This document shows, one piece after another, positions 28,553 through 36,641 of a stretch of DNA of 64,000 bases. The stretch's first letter is position 1; each line of letters starts with the position of its first letter. Source of the DNA: Rummeliibacillus sp. POC4 (GTDB lineage: Bacteria; Bacillota; Bacilli; Bacillales_A; Planococcaceae); contig NZ_QWUA01000004.1 in the NCBI RefSeq assembly GCF_003576525.1, positions 62,001-126,000 on the forward strand, in the 5' to 3' direction. The notes beneath the pieces are model-generated. The model did no database searches. It saw only the letters and a program-made list of their open reading frames with translations, and was not told where the DNA came from. Both the position numbers and the translations under genes were made by a program.

Positions 28553-29746
28553 ATGAGCTTTTTAAAACGTATGAAAGAGAAGTTGATGGGTAGCTCAAAA
28601 ACTGAAAAAGAAGAGCTATTGGATCAAACAACAGAAGAACAAGAAGTTGTAGAACATTCTACAAACGAAGTGGAAGAAATAACTGTTGATAGCACTAAAA
28701 AAATAGAGCCAGAAACAGTAGAACAAGAAAAAGAGATTGAGGAAGATAATCAACAAAAAGAAGAAAAAAACAAAAGAGGTTTTTCTGCCTTCTCAATCAC
28801 AGAAAAGTTCAAATCTGGTTTAGCTAAAACACGTGATTCATTTACTTCAAAAGTAAATGATCTAGTAGCACGCTATCGCCATGTCGATGAAGAATTCTTC
28901 GAAGAACTTGAAGATTTATTACTTCAAGCGGATGTTGGTATGGAAACAGTTATGGAGTTAACTGAGAAACTTCGATTTGAGGTACAACGAAAAAATATAA
29001 AAGATACAGAAGGCATACAAGCATTAATATCTGAGAAACTTGTAGAAATTTATGAACAAGGTGAAGAAGATATTACGGAGTTGAATATTCAAGAAGGCGA
29101 TTTAACGGTAATCTTGTTCGTAGGTGTGAACGGAGTTGGAAAGACAACTACAATCGGTAAGTTAGCACATCGTTTTAAGAAACAAGGTAAAAACGTGTTA
29201 CTAGCGGCAGGAGATACTTTCCGTGCAGGTGCTATCGACCAATTGCAAGTATGGGGAGATCGAGTAGGAGTAGAAGTTATAAAACAATCTGAAGGATCGG
29301 ATCCAGCTGCAGTTATGTATGATGCTATTCGTGCAGCCAAAAACCGCAAAGCAGATATATTGATTTGTGATACTGCCGGTCGTTTGCAAAACAAAGTGAA
29401 TTTGATGAACGAATTAGAAAAAATTCATCGTGTCATTTCCCGGGAAATTCCGTCGGCTCCACACGAAGTTTTACTTGCACTTGATGCCACAACAGGGCAA
29501 AATGCGTTACAACAAGCGCAAATCTTCAAAGAAGCGACAAATGTTACAGGAATTGTTTTGACAAAATTAGATGGTACTGCAAAAGGTGGTATTGTCCTTG
29601 CGATACGAAACAAATTGCATATACCAGTAAAATTCGTTGGCCTTGGAGAACAAATGGATGATTTACAACCGTTTGACTCTGAACGTTATGTATATGGCCT
29701 ATTTGCTGATGCACTTGATGAACAAATAGCTAAAACTGAAGAATAA
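28553..29746 (+). CDS. ftsY: Signal recognition particle receptor FtsY
   Basis: FtsY docks SRP-ribosome complexes at the membrane. An acidic, Glu-rich N-terminal region (about 15-75) precedes the N domain. The GTPase domain shows GVNGVGKTT near residue 192, [19 protein letters not shown] and [10 protein letters not shown]. Length is 397; the acidic segment is longer than in the 329-residue B. subtilis protein. It is co-transcribed with rnc and smc, 18 bp after smc. Confidence 0.95.
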   Translation: MSFLKRMKEKLMGSSKTEKEELLDQTTEEQEVVEHSTNEVEEITVDSTKKIEPETVEQEKEIEEDNQQKEEKNKRGFSAFSITEKFKSGLAKTRDSFTSKVNDLVARYRHVDEEFFEELEDLLLQADVGMETVMELTEKLRFEVQRKNIKDTEGIQALISEKLVEIYEQGEEDITELNIQEGDLTVILFVGVNGVGKTTTIGKLAHRFKKQGKNVLLAAGDTFRAGAIDQLQVWGDRVGVEVIKQSEGSDPAAVMYDAIRAAKNRKADILICDTAGRLQNKVNLMNELEKIHRVISREIPSAPHEVLLALDATTGQNALQQAQIFKEATNVTGIVLTKLDGTAKGGIVLAIRNKLHIPVKFVGLGEQMDDLQPFDSERYVYGLFADALDEQIAKTEE

Positions 29747-29760
29747 GATTTAGAATAGTG

Positions 29761-29794
29761 AAAGGAGTTGCTGAAAAATTTTGGCGACTTCTTT
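29761..29794 (+). terminator. Terminator after ftsY
   Basis: An 11-bp stem (AAAGGAGTTGC with GCGACTTCTTT, two G-U pairs) with a 12-nt loop, followed by TACTTTTTATT. It ends rnc-smc-ftsY. Confidence 0.8.
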
Positions 29795-29930
29795 TACTTT
29801 TTATTAAATTATTCAATTGAGAGTATGGTAGTGTTTAAAAAATTCACTTCTTGTCTTTATGATTATTGGCAGGGGGAAATAAGGTAATTGTTATCTGTTT
29901 TTTTAAAATAAAATAGACAAGTATTTTTAC

Positions 29931-29959
29931 TTGACAGAAACAATAATTATCTTTATGAT
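29931..29959 (+). promoter_or_regulatory. Sigma-A promoter of ylxM-ffh
   Basis: A perfect TTGACA and TATGAT are separated by 17 bp, 36 bp before the ylxM ATG. The 249-bp gap between ftsY and ylxM otherwise holds the ftsY terminator and AT-rich sequence with no supported gene. Confidence 0.8.
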
Positions 29960-29995
29960 ACAGAAGAATATGTAAAAAAGAGGAGAGGTTGCGAA

Positions 29996-30331
29996 ATGCT
30001 ACTTGAAAAGACAACACGCATGAACTTTCTCTTTGACTTTTATCAAGCATTATTGACAGAAAAACAACGTAGTTATATGCAACTCTATTATCTAGATGAT
30101 CTATCACTTGGAGAAATTGCAGAATCTTATGATGTTTCACGTCAAGCTGTTTATGATAATATCCGTAGAACAGAATCAATGCTTGAAGAATACGAGGAAA
30201 AACTTCAACTTTTTGAAAAATTCCAGAACAGACAACAAATACTTTCAAAACTAGAAAAAAGTATAACCGTAGCTCAAACAAACAATGCAGAACAGCTATC
30301 ATTAATTGAACAACTAAAGCAATGTGATTAG
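29996..30331 (+). CDS. ylxM: YlxM/p13 family DNA-binding protein of the SRP operon
   Basis: The 111-residue protein resembles sigma-factor region 4: a helix-turn-helix is visible at about residues 35-60 ([23 protein letters not shown]), followed by a coiled-coil tail. The family is encoded upstream of ffh throughout Firmicutes, and in streptococci YlxM has been reported to modulate SRP GTPase activity. Its precise role is otherwise unclear. GAGGAGAGG is the ribosome site; ffh follows after 12 bp. Confidence 0.92.
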   Translation: MLLEKTTRMNFLFDFYQALLTEKQRSYMQLYYLDDLSLGEIAESYDVSRQAVYDNIRRTESMLEEYEEKLQLFEKFQNRQQILSKLEKSITVAQTNNAEQLSLIEQLKQCD

Positions 30332-30343
30332 GAGGCGACATGC

Positions 30344-31699
30344 ATGGCATTTGAAGGTTTAGCGGAGCGACTCCAAGGAACGATTAATAAGATTAAAGGC
30401 AAAGGTAAAGTAAACGAACAAGACGTCAAAGAAATGATGCGTGAAGTTCGATTTGCTTTAATCGAAGCTGACGTTAACTTGAAAGTCGTGAAAAGCTTTG
30501 TAAAAAAAGTTAGCGAACGTGCTGTAGGTCAGGATGTTATGAAAAGCTTAACCCCTGGTCAACAAGTTATTAAGATTGTACAAGATGAGTTAACAGATTT
30601 AATGGGTGGCGAACAAAGTCCGATTAAATTTGCGACAAAACCACCAACTGTTATAATGATGGTCGGTTTGCAAGGTGCTGGTAAAACAACAACTACCGGT
30701 AAGCTGGCAAACGTATTAAGAAAAAAATATAATCGTAAACCATTACTCGTAGCAGCTGATATATATCGTCCGGCAGCAGTGAAACAATTGCAAACTCTTG
30801 GCAAACAATTGTCTTTACCAGTATTTTCTTTAGGTACTGATATTTCTCCTGTTGAAATTGTTCGTCAAGCTATAGAAACAGCAAAAGAGGAACATCATGA
30901 TGTTGTATTGATTGATACTGCTGGTCGACTACATGTCGATGAAAAACTAATGCAAGAGCTTAAAGATATTCGTGCATTAAAAGAACCAGATGAAGTATTT
31001 TTAGTAGTTGATGCAATGACAGGTCAAGATGCAGTAAATGTTGCTGAAAGCTTTGATGAAGCTGTTGGTATTACAGGGGTTGTTTTAACAAAACTTGATG
31101 GTGATACTCGTGGTGGTGCTGCACTTTCTATTCGTTCTGTAACCCAAAAACCGATTAAATTTGTAGGTATGGGCGAAAAAATGGATGCACTAGAACCGTT
31201 CCATCCTGAACGAATGGCTTCACGAATTCTTGGCATGGGCGATGTCATGACGTTAATCGAAAAAGCTCAAGCAGCAGTCGATGAAGAACAAGCAAAGGCT
31301 TTAGAAGAAAAATTTAAAACACAATCTTTTACGTTAGATGATTTTCTTGAACAAATGAGTCAAGTGAAAAAACTTGGACCTTTGGATGAAATATTGAAAA
31401 TGCTACCAGGTGCAAACAAAATTAAAGGACTTGAAAATGCTAAAATCGACGATAAACAAATTGGCCATATTGAAGCAATTATTTTATCAATGACCCCAGC
31501 TGAAAAAACAAATCCCGAAATTATTAATGCAAGCCGTAGAAAACGTATTGCAAAAGGTTCTGGTTCATCCGTCCAAGAGGTAAACCGACTAATCAAACAA
31601 TTTGAAGATATGAAAAAAATGATGAAACAAATGACAGGTATGGCGCAAAAAGGGAAGAAAAAAATGAAACTTCCTGGCTTAGATTCCTTGTTTAAATAA
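30344..31699 (+). CDS. ffh: Signal recognition particle protein Ffh (SRP54)
   Basis: Ffh binds signal sequences and scRNA to target membrane and secreted proteins. The N domain is followed by the GTPase domain: GLQGAGKTTT near residue 107, AADIYRPAAVKQL, DTAGR and TKLDGDTRGG. The methionine-rich M domain (about 300-451) ends in MKKMMKQMTGMAQKGKKKMK. The 451-residue length matches. It pairs functionally with ftsY just upstream. Confidence 0.97.
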   Translation: MAFEGLAERLQGTINKIKGKGKVNEQDVKEMMREVRFALIEADVNLKVVKSFVKKVSERAVGQDVMKSLTPGQQVIKIVQDELTDLMGGEQSPIKFATKPPTVIMMVGLQGAGKTTTTGKLANVLRKKYNRKPLLVAADIYRPAAVKQLQTLGKQLSLPVFSLGTDISPVEIVRQAIETAKEEHHDVVLIDTAGRLHVDEKLMQELKDIRALKEPDEVFLVVDAMTGQDAVNVAESFDEAVGITGVVLTKLDGDTRGGAALSIRSVTQKPIKFVGMGEKMDALEPFHPERMASRILGMGDVMTLIEKAQAAVDEEQAKALEEKFKTQSFTLDDFLEQMSQVKKLGPLDEILKMLPGANKIKGLENAKIDDKQIGHIEAIILSMTPAEKTNPEIINASRRKRIAKGSGSSVQEVNRLIKQFEDMKKMMKQMTGMAQKGKKKMKLPGLDSLFK

Positions 31700-31738
31700 A
31701 AAAAATACGCTAAAATATAGTGTGTTAAGAAAAAACAC

Positions 31739-31767
31739 TTTACAAACAATCCAAAGCTTGCTATTAT
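31739..31767 (+). promoter_or_regulatory. Sigma-A promoter of rpsP-khpA
   Basis: TTTACA and TATTAT are separated by 17 bp, 39 bp before the rpsP ATG. A short imperfect hairpin near 31719-31738 ahead of it may end ffh transcripts but lacks a U-run. Confidence 0.6.
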
Positions 31768-31806
31768 ACTATCTTGTGTGAAACTATTCGGAGGTGCAAT
31801 TAAACA

Positions 31807-32079
31807 ATGGCAGTTAAAATTCGTTTAAAACGTATGGGAGCTAAAAAATCTCCTTTCTATCGTATCGTAGTAGCAGACTCACGTTCACCACGTGACGGTC
31901 GCTCAATCGAAACTATCGGTACTTTCAATCCATTAACTTCTCCAGCAGAAGTTAAAATTGACGAAGCTAAAGCATTAGCTTGGTTAGGAAATGGTGCGAA
32001 ACCATCTGATACTGTACGTAACTTGTTCTCAGAACAAGGCATTATGGAAAAATTCCATAACTCTAAAATCGGTAAATAA
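31807..32079 (+). CDS. rpsP: 30S ribosomal protein S16
   Basis: The 90-residue protein begins [26 protein letters not shown] in family style (continuous but conserved), followed by [17 protein letters not shown]16 stabilises the 5' domain of 16S rRNA. The GGAGGTG ribosome site is strong. khpA follows after 14 bp. Confidence 0.97.
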   Translation: MAVKIRLKRMGAKKSPFYRIVVADSRSPRDGRSIETIGTFNPLTSPAEVKIDEAKALAWLGNGAKPSDTVRNLFSEQGIMEKFHNSKIGK

Positions 32080-32093
32080 TCGGAGGTGGCATT

Positions 32094-32327
32094 ATGCAGC
32101 AGCTGATTGAAGTAATCGTAAAACCTTTAGTCGATTATCCAGACGAAGTAAAAATTATTACTGACGAAAACGACAATCGTATTGTTTATAAACTTTCTGT
32201 ACATCCAAGTGATATTGGAAAGGTCATTGGCAAGCAAGGGCGAGTTGCTAAAGCAATTCGAACAATTGTTTACTCAGCCGCAGGCAGCCACCATCATAAA
32301 AAGACTTATATCGATATTCTAGATTAA
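32094..32327 (+). CDS. khpA: KH-domain RNA-binding protein KhpA (YlqC)
   Basis: A 77-residue single KH domain protein with the GxxG-type loop in GKVIGKQGRVAKAIRTIV. In Firmicutes KhpA dimerises or pairs with KhpB (Jag/EloR) and binds many RNAs, affecting cell elongation. It is downstream of rpsP as in B. subtilis. CGGAGGTGG precedes the ATG. Confidence 0.93.
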   Translation: MQQLIEVIVKPLVDYPDEVKIITDENDNRIVYKLSVHPSDIGKVIGKQGRVAKAIRTIVYSAAGSHHHKKTYIDILD

Positions 32328-32331
32328 AACT

Positions 32332-32355
32332 AGGAAGGAGCAAACGTTCCTTCCT
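32332..32355 (+). terminator. Terminator after khpA
   Basis: An 8-bp stem AGGAAGGA/TCCTTCCT with an 8-nt loop is followed immediately by TTTTTT. No ylqD gene lies between khpA and rimM. Confidence 0.88.
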
Positions 32356-32429
32356 TTTTTATATATAATATTTATATTAAAGCGGAACGTGCTTGTTAAA
32401 CAATTCAATATTTTAAAGAGGTGAACAAT

Positions 32430-32951
32430 ATGGAATGGTATAACGTAGGGAAAATTGTTAATACGCATGGTATTCGAGGAGAAGTTCGTGTCATTTCTCA
32501 AACGGATTTTCCAGAAGAGAGATATGCTGTTGGTCAACAACTAGCTCTTTTTAAACAAGGTGAGAAAAAGCCAATGTTATTAACAATTGCTTCTTCTCGT
32601 CCACACAAAAACTTTATTCTATTATCATTCGAAGGGTATCCTAATATCAATGATGTAGAGTCATTCCGAGACGGAATACTAAAAGTTAGTGAAAAGCAAC
32701 TCAATGAAGACCAATTACAAGATAACGAATTCTACTACCATGAAATAGTAGGTTGTACAGTTTACGATCAAGATGGAAAAGAAATTGGAAAAGTGAAAGA
32801 AATCTTTGAAACTGCTGCAAATGACGTTTGGACAGTTAAAGGATTAGATGGAAAAGATCATTACATTCCTGTTGTAGATGAATTTGTCAAGGAAATCGAT
32901 ATTGATGAAAAGAAAATAGTAATCGAAGTAATAGAAGGGCTATTATCATGA
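32430..32951 (+). CDS. rimM: 16S rRNA processing protein RimM
   Basis: RimM assists maturation of the 30S head, binding S19. The N-terminal domain shows [19 protein letters not shown], and the C-terminal PRC-barrel contains [15 protein letters not shown] and [18 protein letters not shown] at 32430 is chosen; the GTG at 32421 lies inside the ribosome site GAGGTG. The length is 173. It overlaps trmD by 4 bp. Confidence 0.94.
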   Translation: MEWYNVGKIVNTHGIRGEVRVISQTDFPEERYAVGQQLALFKQGEKKPMLLTIASSRPHKNFILLSFEGYPNINDVESFRDGILKVSEKQLNEDQLQDNEFYYHEIVGCTVYDQDGKEIGKVKEIFETAANDVWTVKGLDGKDHYIPVVDEFVKEIDIDEKKIVIEVIEGLLS

Positions 32952-33679
32952 TGAATATTCACGTCTTATCTTTATTTCCCGAAATGTTCACAGGCGTTTT
33001 TGGATCGTCCATATTAAAAAAAGCACAAGAAAAACAAGCTGTGCAACTATCAGTTACCGATTTCAGACAATTTTCTAATAATAAACATGCTCAAGTAGAT
33101 GATTATCCATATGGTGGAGGAGCAGGAATGGTGTTAAAACCAGAACCTCTATTTAATGCTGTAGAGGCTCTTGTGGAAGAGGGAAAGAAACCCCGCATCA
33201 TTCTTATGTGTCCACAAGGAGAACGCTATACACAGGCAAAAGCTGAAGAATTAGCGCAAGAAGAAGATTTAGTTTTTGTATGTGGTCATTATGAAGGGTA
33301 TGATGAAAGAATTCGTCAGTATTTAGTAACGGACGAGCTGTCAATTGGTGATTTTGTTTTAACCGGTGGAGAATTAGCGGCTATGACAATAATCGATAGT
33401 GTTGTAAGGTTATTACCGGGTGTTCTTGGAAATGATGATTCACCTGTACTTGACTCTTTTTCAACTGGATTACTTGAACATCCACATTACACCCGTCCTG
33501 CAGATTTTCGTGGTATGAAAGTACCGGATGTATTATTATCAGGTAATCATGCGAAAATTGAACAATGGCGAATGGAACAATCTTTAAAGCGTACAATTGA
33601 ACGTAGACCGGATTTACTAGAACATATAGAGTTAACAAAAGAACAACAAAAATATCTTGAAAAACTAAAAAAACTGTAA
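32948..33679 (+). CDS. trmD: tRNA (guanine-37-N1)-methyltransferase
   Basis: TrmD makes m1G37 in tRNAs and so prevents frameshifting. It is a SPOUT enzyme with the trefoil-knot SAM site: [11 protein letters not shown], then [15 protein letters not shown]. The N-terminus [11 protein letters not shown] and [13 protein letters not shown] are also characteristic. Two ATGs in tandem (32948, 32951) make the exact start uncertain by one residue. Length is 243. It is coupled to rimM by overlap. Confidence 0.96.
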   Translation: MMNIHVLSLFPEMFTGVFGSSILKKAQEKQAVQLSVTDFRQFSNNKHAQVDDYPYGGGAGMVLKPEPLFNAVEALVEEGKKPRIILMCPQGERYTQAKAEELAQEEDLVFVCGHYEGYDERIRQYLVTDELSIGDFVLTGGELAAMTIIDSVVRLLPGVLGNDDSPVLDSFSTGLLEHPHYTRPADFRGMKVPDVLLSGNHAKIEQWRMEQSLKRTIERRPDLLEHIELTKEQQKYLEKLKKL

Positions 33680-33690
33680 AGTATAAAGAC

Positions 33691-33719
33691 TTGCAACAGG
33701 TTAAAATATATGCTAATAT
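33691..33719 (+). promoter_or_regulatory. Sigma-A promoter of rplS
   Basis: TTGCAA and TAATAT are separated by exactly 17 bp. The predicted start, about 33726, falls at the beginning of the structured L19 leader. It shows that rplS has its own promoter downstream of trmD. Confidence 0.65.
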
Positions 33720-33722
33720 TTG

Positions 33723-33794
33723 AGATGCATTTCTATGGAGATGCCGCATTACGGTGTTCCGCTGTAGCAACCACAGTGACCTGCAAGAGCATCT
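33723..33794 (+). ncRNA. Structured L19 ribosomal protein leader RNA
   Basis: The 5' region of rplS can fold with a closing stem AGATGC/GCATCT (ends of the feature) and inner hairpins (CGCTGT with ACAGTG; CCG with CGG). This agrees in position and in general layout with the L19 leader known upstream of rplS in Bacillales, thought to mediate feedback by L19. I identified it by position and pairing, without a covariance model. Confidence 0.65.
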
Positions 33795-33812
33795 GTCTAA
33801 GGAGAGAAAACA

Positions 33813-34157
33813 ATGTCAAACATTATTTCAGAAATCACTAAAGATCAACTTCGTACTGACATCCCAACATTCCGTGCTGGAGATACAGTAAAAATCGACG
33901 TTAAAGTAGTCGAAGGTACTCGCGAACGTATCCAAGTATACGAAGGTGTAGTTATCAAACGTCGTGGTGGCGGTATTAGTGAAACTTTCACAGTTCGTAA
34001 AATTTCTTACGGCGTTGGAGTTGAACGTACATTCCCATTACACACACCAAAAATCGCTAAACTAGAAGTTACTCGTCGTGGTAAAGTACGTCGTGCTAAA
34101 TTATACTACCTACGTAACTTACGTGGTAAAGCTGCTCGTATTAAAGAAATTCGATAA
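33813..34157 (+). CDS. rplS: 50S ribosomal protein L19
   Basis: The 114-residue protein shows the L19 core [24 protein letters not shown] and ends [18 protein letters not shown]19 sits at the 30S-50S interface. A strong AAGGAGAG ribosome site follows the leader RNA. Codon choice (many GTA, CGT, AAA) suits high expression. Confidence 0.97.
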   Translation: MSNIISEITKDQLRTDIPTFRAGDTVKIDVKVVEGTRERIQVYEGVVIKRRGGGISETFTVRKISYGVGVERTFPLHTPKIAKLEVTRRGKVRRAKLYYLRNLRGKAARIKEIR

Positions 34158-34175
34158 GCTTATTTTTGAAGAATG

Positions 34176-34198
34176 GAGAGCTTGCATTTCAAGCTCTC
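34176..34198 (+). terminator. Terminator after rplS
   Basis: A perfect 8-bp stem GAGAGCTT/AAGCTCTC with a 7-nt loop leads into TTTCTTTTT. Confidence 0.88.
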
Positions 34199-34205
34199 TT
34201 TCTTT

Positions 34206-34234
34206 TTGCCTGAAATGATAAATCCTTGTACAAT
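34206..34234 (+). promoter_or_regulatory. Sigma-A promoter of lepB-rbgA
   Basis: TTGCCT and TACAAT are separated by 17 bp, starting within the U-run of the rplS terminator and lying 27 bp before the lepB ATG. Confidence 0.65.
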
Positions 34235-34261
34235 ATAAGTAGAAATGTCAAGGGGGCATCG

Positions 34262-34834
34262 ATGATGGAAAAGCATAAAAGGGAAAAGAATGAGTTGTGG
34301 GAATGGACAAAAGCACTTATTATTGCATTTGCACTTGCAGCTGGCATTCGATACTTATTATTTACGCCAATTGTAGTTGATGGTGAATCAATGATGCCTA
34401 CACTTGAAAACGGGGATCGTATGATAGTAAATAAAATTGGCTATCGGATTGGAGAGATACACAGGTTTGATATAGTAGTATTTCATGCTCCTGAAAAAAA
34501 GGATTATATTAAACGTGTAATAGGTTTACCCGGTGACAAGTTAATGTATAAAAATGACCAACTATATATAAATGGAAAAGCAATTGAAGAACCATATTTA
34601 AAAAAATTTAAAGATGAAATAACAGATGGTGGAACTTTAACAGAAGACTTTTCATTAAAAGATATTCCAAGTGTACAAGGGGATACTATCCCACAAGGAT
34701 ATGTTTTTGTTATGGGCGATAATCGACGATATAGCAAAGATAGCCGGCATATTGGGATCGTTTCTGTTGATAAAATTATCGGAAAAACAAATGTTGTCTT
34801 TTGGCCTTTCAATCAGATAGGCAAAGTGAACTAA
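34262..34834 (+). CDS. lepB: Type I signal peptidase
   Basis: The membrane enzyme removes Sec and Tat signal peptides. One N-terminal transmembrane helix (about 16-34, TKALIIAFALAAGIRYLLF) precedes the catalytic domain. The nucleophile Ser43 lies in VDGESMMPTL, the general base Lys84 in DYIKRVIGLPGD, and MGDNRRYSKDSR is the last conserved box. The ATG at 34262 (or 34265) follows AAGGGGG. The 190-residue length matches Bacillus Sip proteins. In B. subtilis no signal peptidase gene is at this site, but other Bacillales have one. Confidence 0.93.
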   Translation: MMEKHKREKNELWEWTKALIIAFALAAGIRYLLFTPIVVDGESMMPTLENGDRMIVNKIGYRIGEIHRFDIVVFHAPEKKDYIKRVIGLPGDKLMYKNDQLYINGKAIEEPYLKKFKDEITDGGTLTEDFSLKDIPSVQGDTIPQGYVFVMGDNRRYSKDSRHIGIVSVDKIIGKTNVVFWPFNQIGKVN

Positions 34835-34852
34835 CAAATTGGAGTGAAAAAC

Positions 34853-35707
34853 TTGACTATACAATGGTTTCCTGGACATATGGCCAAGGCACGCAGACAA
34901 GTTACGGAAAATTTAAAGCTTGTTGATATTATTTTTGAATTAATCGACGCACGCCTGCCTATGTCATCTAGAAATCCGATGCTTGACGAAGTCATTCATC
35001 AAAAAACAAGATTATTAATATTAAATAAAGCTGATATGGCAGATGAAACTCAAACAAAAAAATGGCTTGCTTATTTCGAACAAAAAGGCCATAAAGCTAT
35101 TGCCATTAATTCATTGGATGGAAAAGGTTTGAAGTTAGTAACAAAAGCTGCACAGCAGTTATTAGCGGATAAATGGGCACGTATGAAAGCAAAAGGTTTA
35201 AAAACTAGAGCTATTCGCGCAATGATTGTAGGTATACCAAATGTAGGGAAATCTACACTTATCAATCGTCTTGCAAAGAAAAATATTGCAAAAACAGGTA
35301 ATACTCCTGGTGTTACAAAGTCTCAACAATGGATTAAAGTTGGTAAGGAATTAGAGCTATTAGATACTCCAGGGATTTTATGGCCGAAATTTGAGGACCA
35401 AGAAGTTGGATATAAATTAGCGCTAACTGGAGCTATAAAAGATACGATTACGAATATGGATGACCTTGCTATTTATGGCTTGAATTTTTTAAGTAATCAT
35501 TATCCAGGGCGTATGGAAGATCGATATCATATTTCAAGCTTGAGTGATGAAATTGTTGAAACTTTTGATCATATAGGAAAATTACGAAACGTTTATATAT
35601 CTGGTGGAGAAATTGATTATGACCAAGTAGCTGAACTAATTGTAAGAGATATTCGCAGTCAGCAACTTGGTAAGCTAACCTTTGATTTTGTAGAAGATTT
35701 TGCATAA
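34853..35707 (+). CDS. rbgA: Ribosome biogenesis GTPase RbgA (YlqF)
   Basis: RbgA is a circularly permuted GTPase needed for late 50S assembly. The G motifs come in permuted order: G4 NKAD, then G1 GIPNVGKST, then G3 DTPG. The N-terminal [11 protein letters not shown] box and C-terminal ANTAR-like domain are present. The TTG at 34853 is chosen because the family begins [10 protein letters not shown] and TTGGAG lies at proper distance; the GTG at 34844 overlaps that ribosome site. Length is 284. Confidence 0.93.
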   Translation: MTIQWFPGHMAKARRQVTENLKLVDIIFELIDARLPMSSRNPMLDEVIHQKTRLLILNKADMADETQTKKWLAYFEQKGHKAIAINSLDGKGLKLVTKAAQQLLADKWARMKAKGLKTRAIRAMIVGIPNVGKSTLINRLAKKNIAKTGNTPGVTKSQQWIKVGKELELLDTPGILWPKFEDQEVGYKLALTGAIKDTITNMDDLAIYGLNFLSNHYPGRMEDRYHISSLSDEIVETFDHIGKLRNVYISGGEIDYDQVAELIVRDIRSQQLGKLTFDFVEDFA

Positions 35708-35715
35708 AAAAATAG

Positions 35716-35743
35716 ACCTTTTTTACCGATGTGTAAAGAAGGT
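35716..35743 (+). terminator. Terminator after rbgA
   Basis: An 11-bp stem (ACCTTTTTTAC with GTAAAGAAGGT, one G-U pair) and a 6-nt loop are followed by eight T. Confidence 0.92.
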
Positions 35744-35861
35744 TTTTTTTCTGTATTTTAATTAAAGATAGCCGATAAAAAGAGTATCAATGGGTGTAAG
35801 TTAACTTCATCTTCACGGATTATGAGTGAACCAATCGGGTTTAGTAAAAGGAGAATTTTAA

Positions 35862-36635
35862 GTGAGTACCATTAAAGAAATTAAAGATGCACTATTGAAA
35901 GAAACAGAATGGCAACCTTGGATGGATGAATTAGAAACAGACGAGAGACAAGGTATTGTTAGAGCGTTGGAACAATGGCATCGTCGCAAGGAAAAATATG
36001 ATCATCTCTTATCAGAACACAAGAAGAAACTTGAATTCGATGAATCGTATAGACCTTTTCCACATGCACTTGTAGCAGGAACTGACGAAGCAGGTAGAGG
36101 ACCTCTAGCTGGACCAGTTGTCACAGCAGCTGTCATACTTCCGGAAGACTGCCCAACATTAATCGGATTAAATGATTCAAAGCAATTATCTAAAGAAGCG
36201 AGAGAAAGCTTTATTGAAAAAATAAATGAATGTGCGATTGCTTCTTTTATTCACTTTCAACCCGCCAGTGTGATTGATGAGGTTAATATATATGAAGCGA
36301 CAAAACAATCTATGAAAATATCAATTGAATCATTATCAACAAAGCCAGATTTTGTATTAGCAGATGCTATGACTTTGCCGATTGATATACCACAGCAATC
36401 CGTTATAAAAGGAGATGCTAAAAGCCTAGCAATCGCAGCAGCATCCATTCTTGCCAAAACGGCTAGGGATCATTATATGGAAGAATTAGCGAAGCAATAT
36501 CCAGAGTATGGATTTGAAAAGCATGCAGGTTATGGGACAAAACAACATTTAAAAGCATTAAAAAAATATGGACCAACAGAAATTCATCGGAAAACGTTTG
36601 AACCGATTAAATCTATAATTCTTCAAAAGGAGTGA
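35862..36635 (+). CDS. rnhB: Ribonuclease HII
   Basis: RNase HII removes ribonucleotides embedded in DNA and RNA of hybrids. The catalytic start GTDEAGRGPLAGPVV lies near residue 73, after an N-terminal substrate-sensing extension seen in Bacillales enzymes. LNDSKQLSKEAR, ADAM and GDAKSLAIAAASILAK complete the active site. GTG start with AAAGGAG upstream; length 257. It leads the rnhB-ylqG-ylqH run, with ylqG 6 bp downstream. Confidence 0.94.
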   Translation: MSTIKEIKDALLKETEWQPWMDELETDERQGIVRALEQWHRRKEKYDHLLSEHKKKLEFDESYRPFPHALVAGTDEAGRGPLAGPVVTAAVILPEDCPTLIGLNDSKQLSKEARESFIEKINECAIASFIHFQPASVIDEVNIYEATKQSMKISIESLSTKPDFVLADAMTLPIDIPQQSVIKGDAKSLAIAAASILAKTARDHYMEELAKQYPEYGFEKHAGYGTKQHLKALKKYGPTEIHRKTFEPIKSIILQKE

Positions 36636-36641
36636 ATAGAG

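Noticed and set aside
29918-29933. Short inverted repeat CAAGTA-TTTT-TACTTG overlapping the ylxM -35
   Set aside because: Six base pairs in AT-rich DNA are expected by chance; the element does not extend further and matches no known operator.
29844-30350. 168-codon open frame on the - strand opposite ylxM
   Set aside because: It lies entirely antisense to a well-supported gene pair and its own promoter; the protein looks like random low-complexity sequence and has no family motif or ribosome site.
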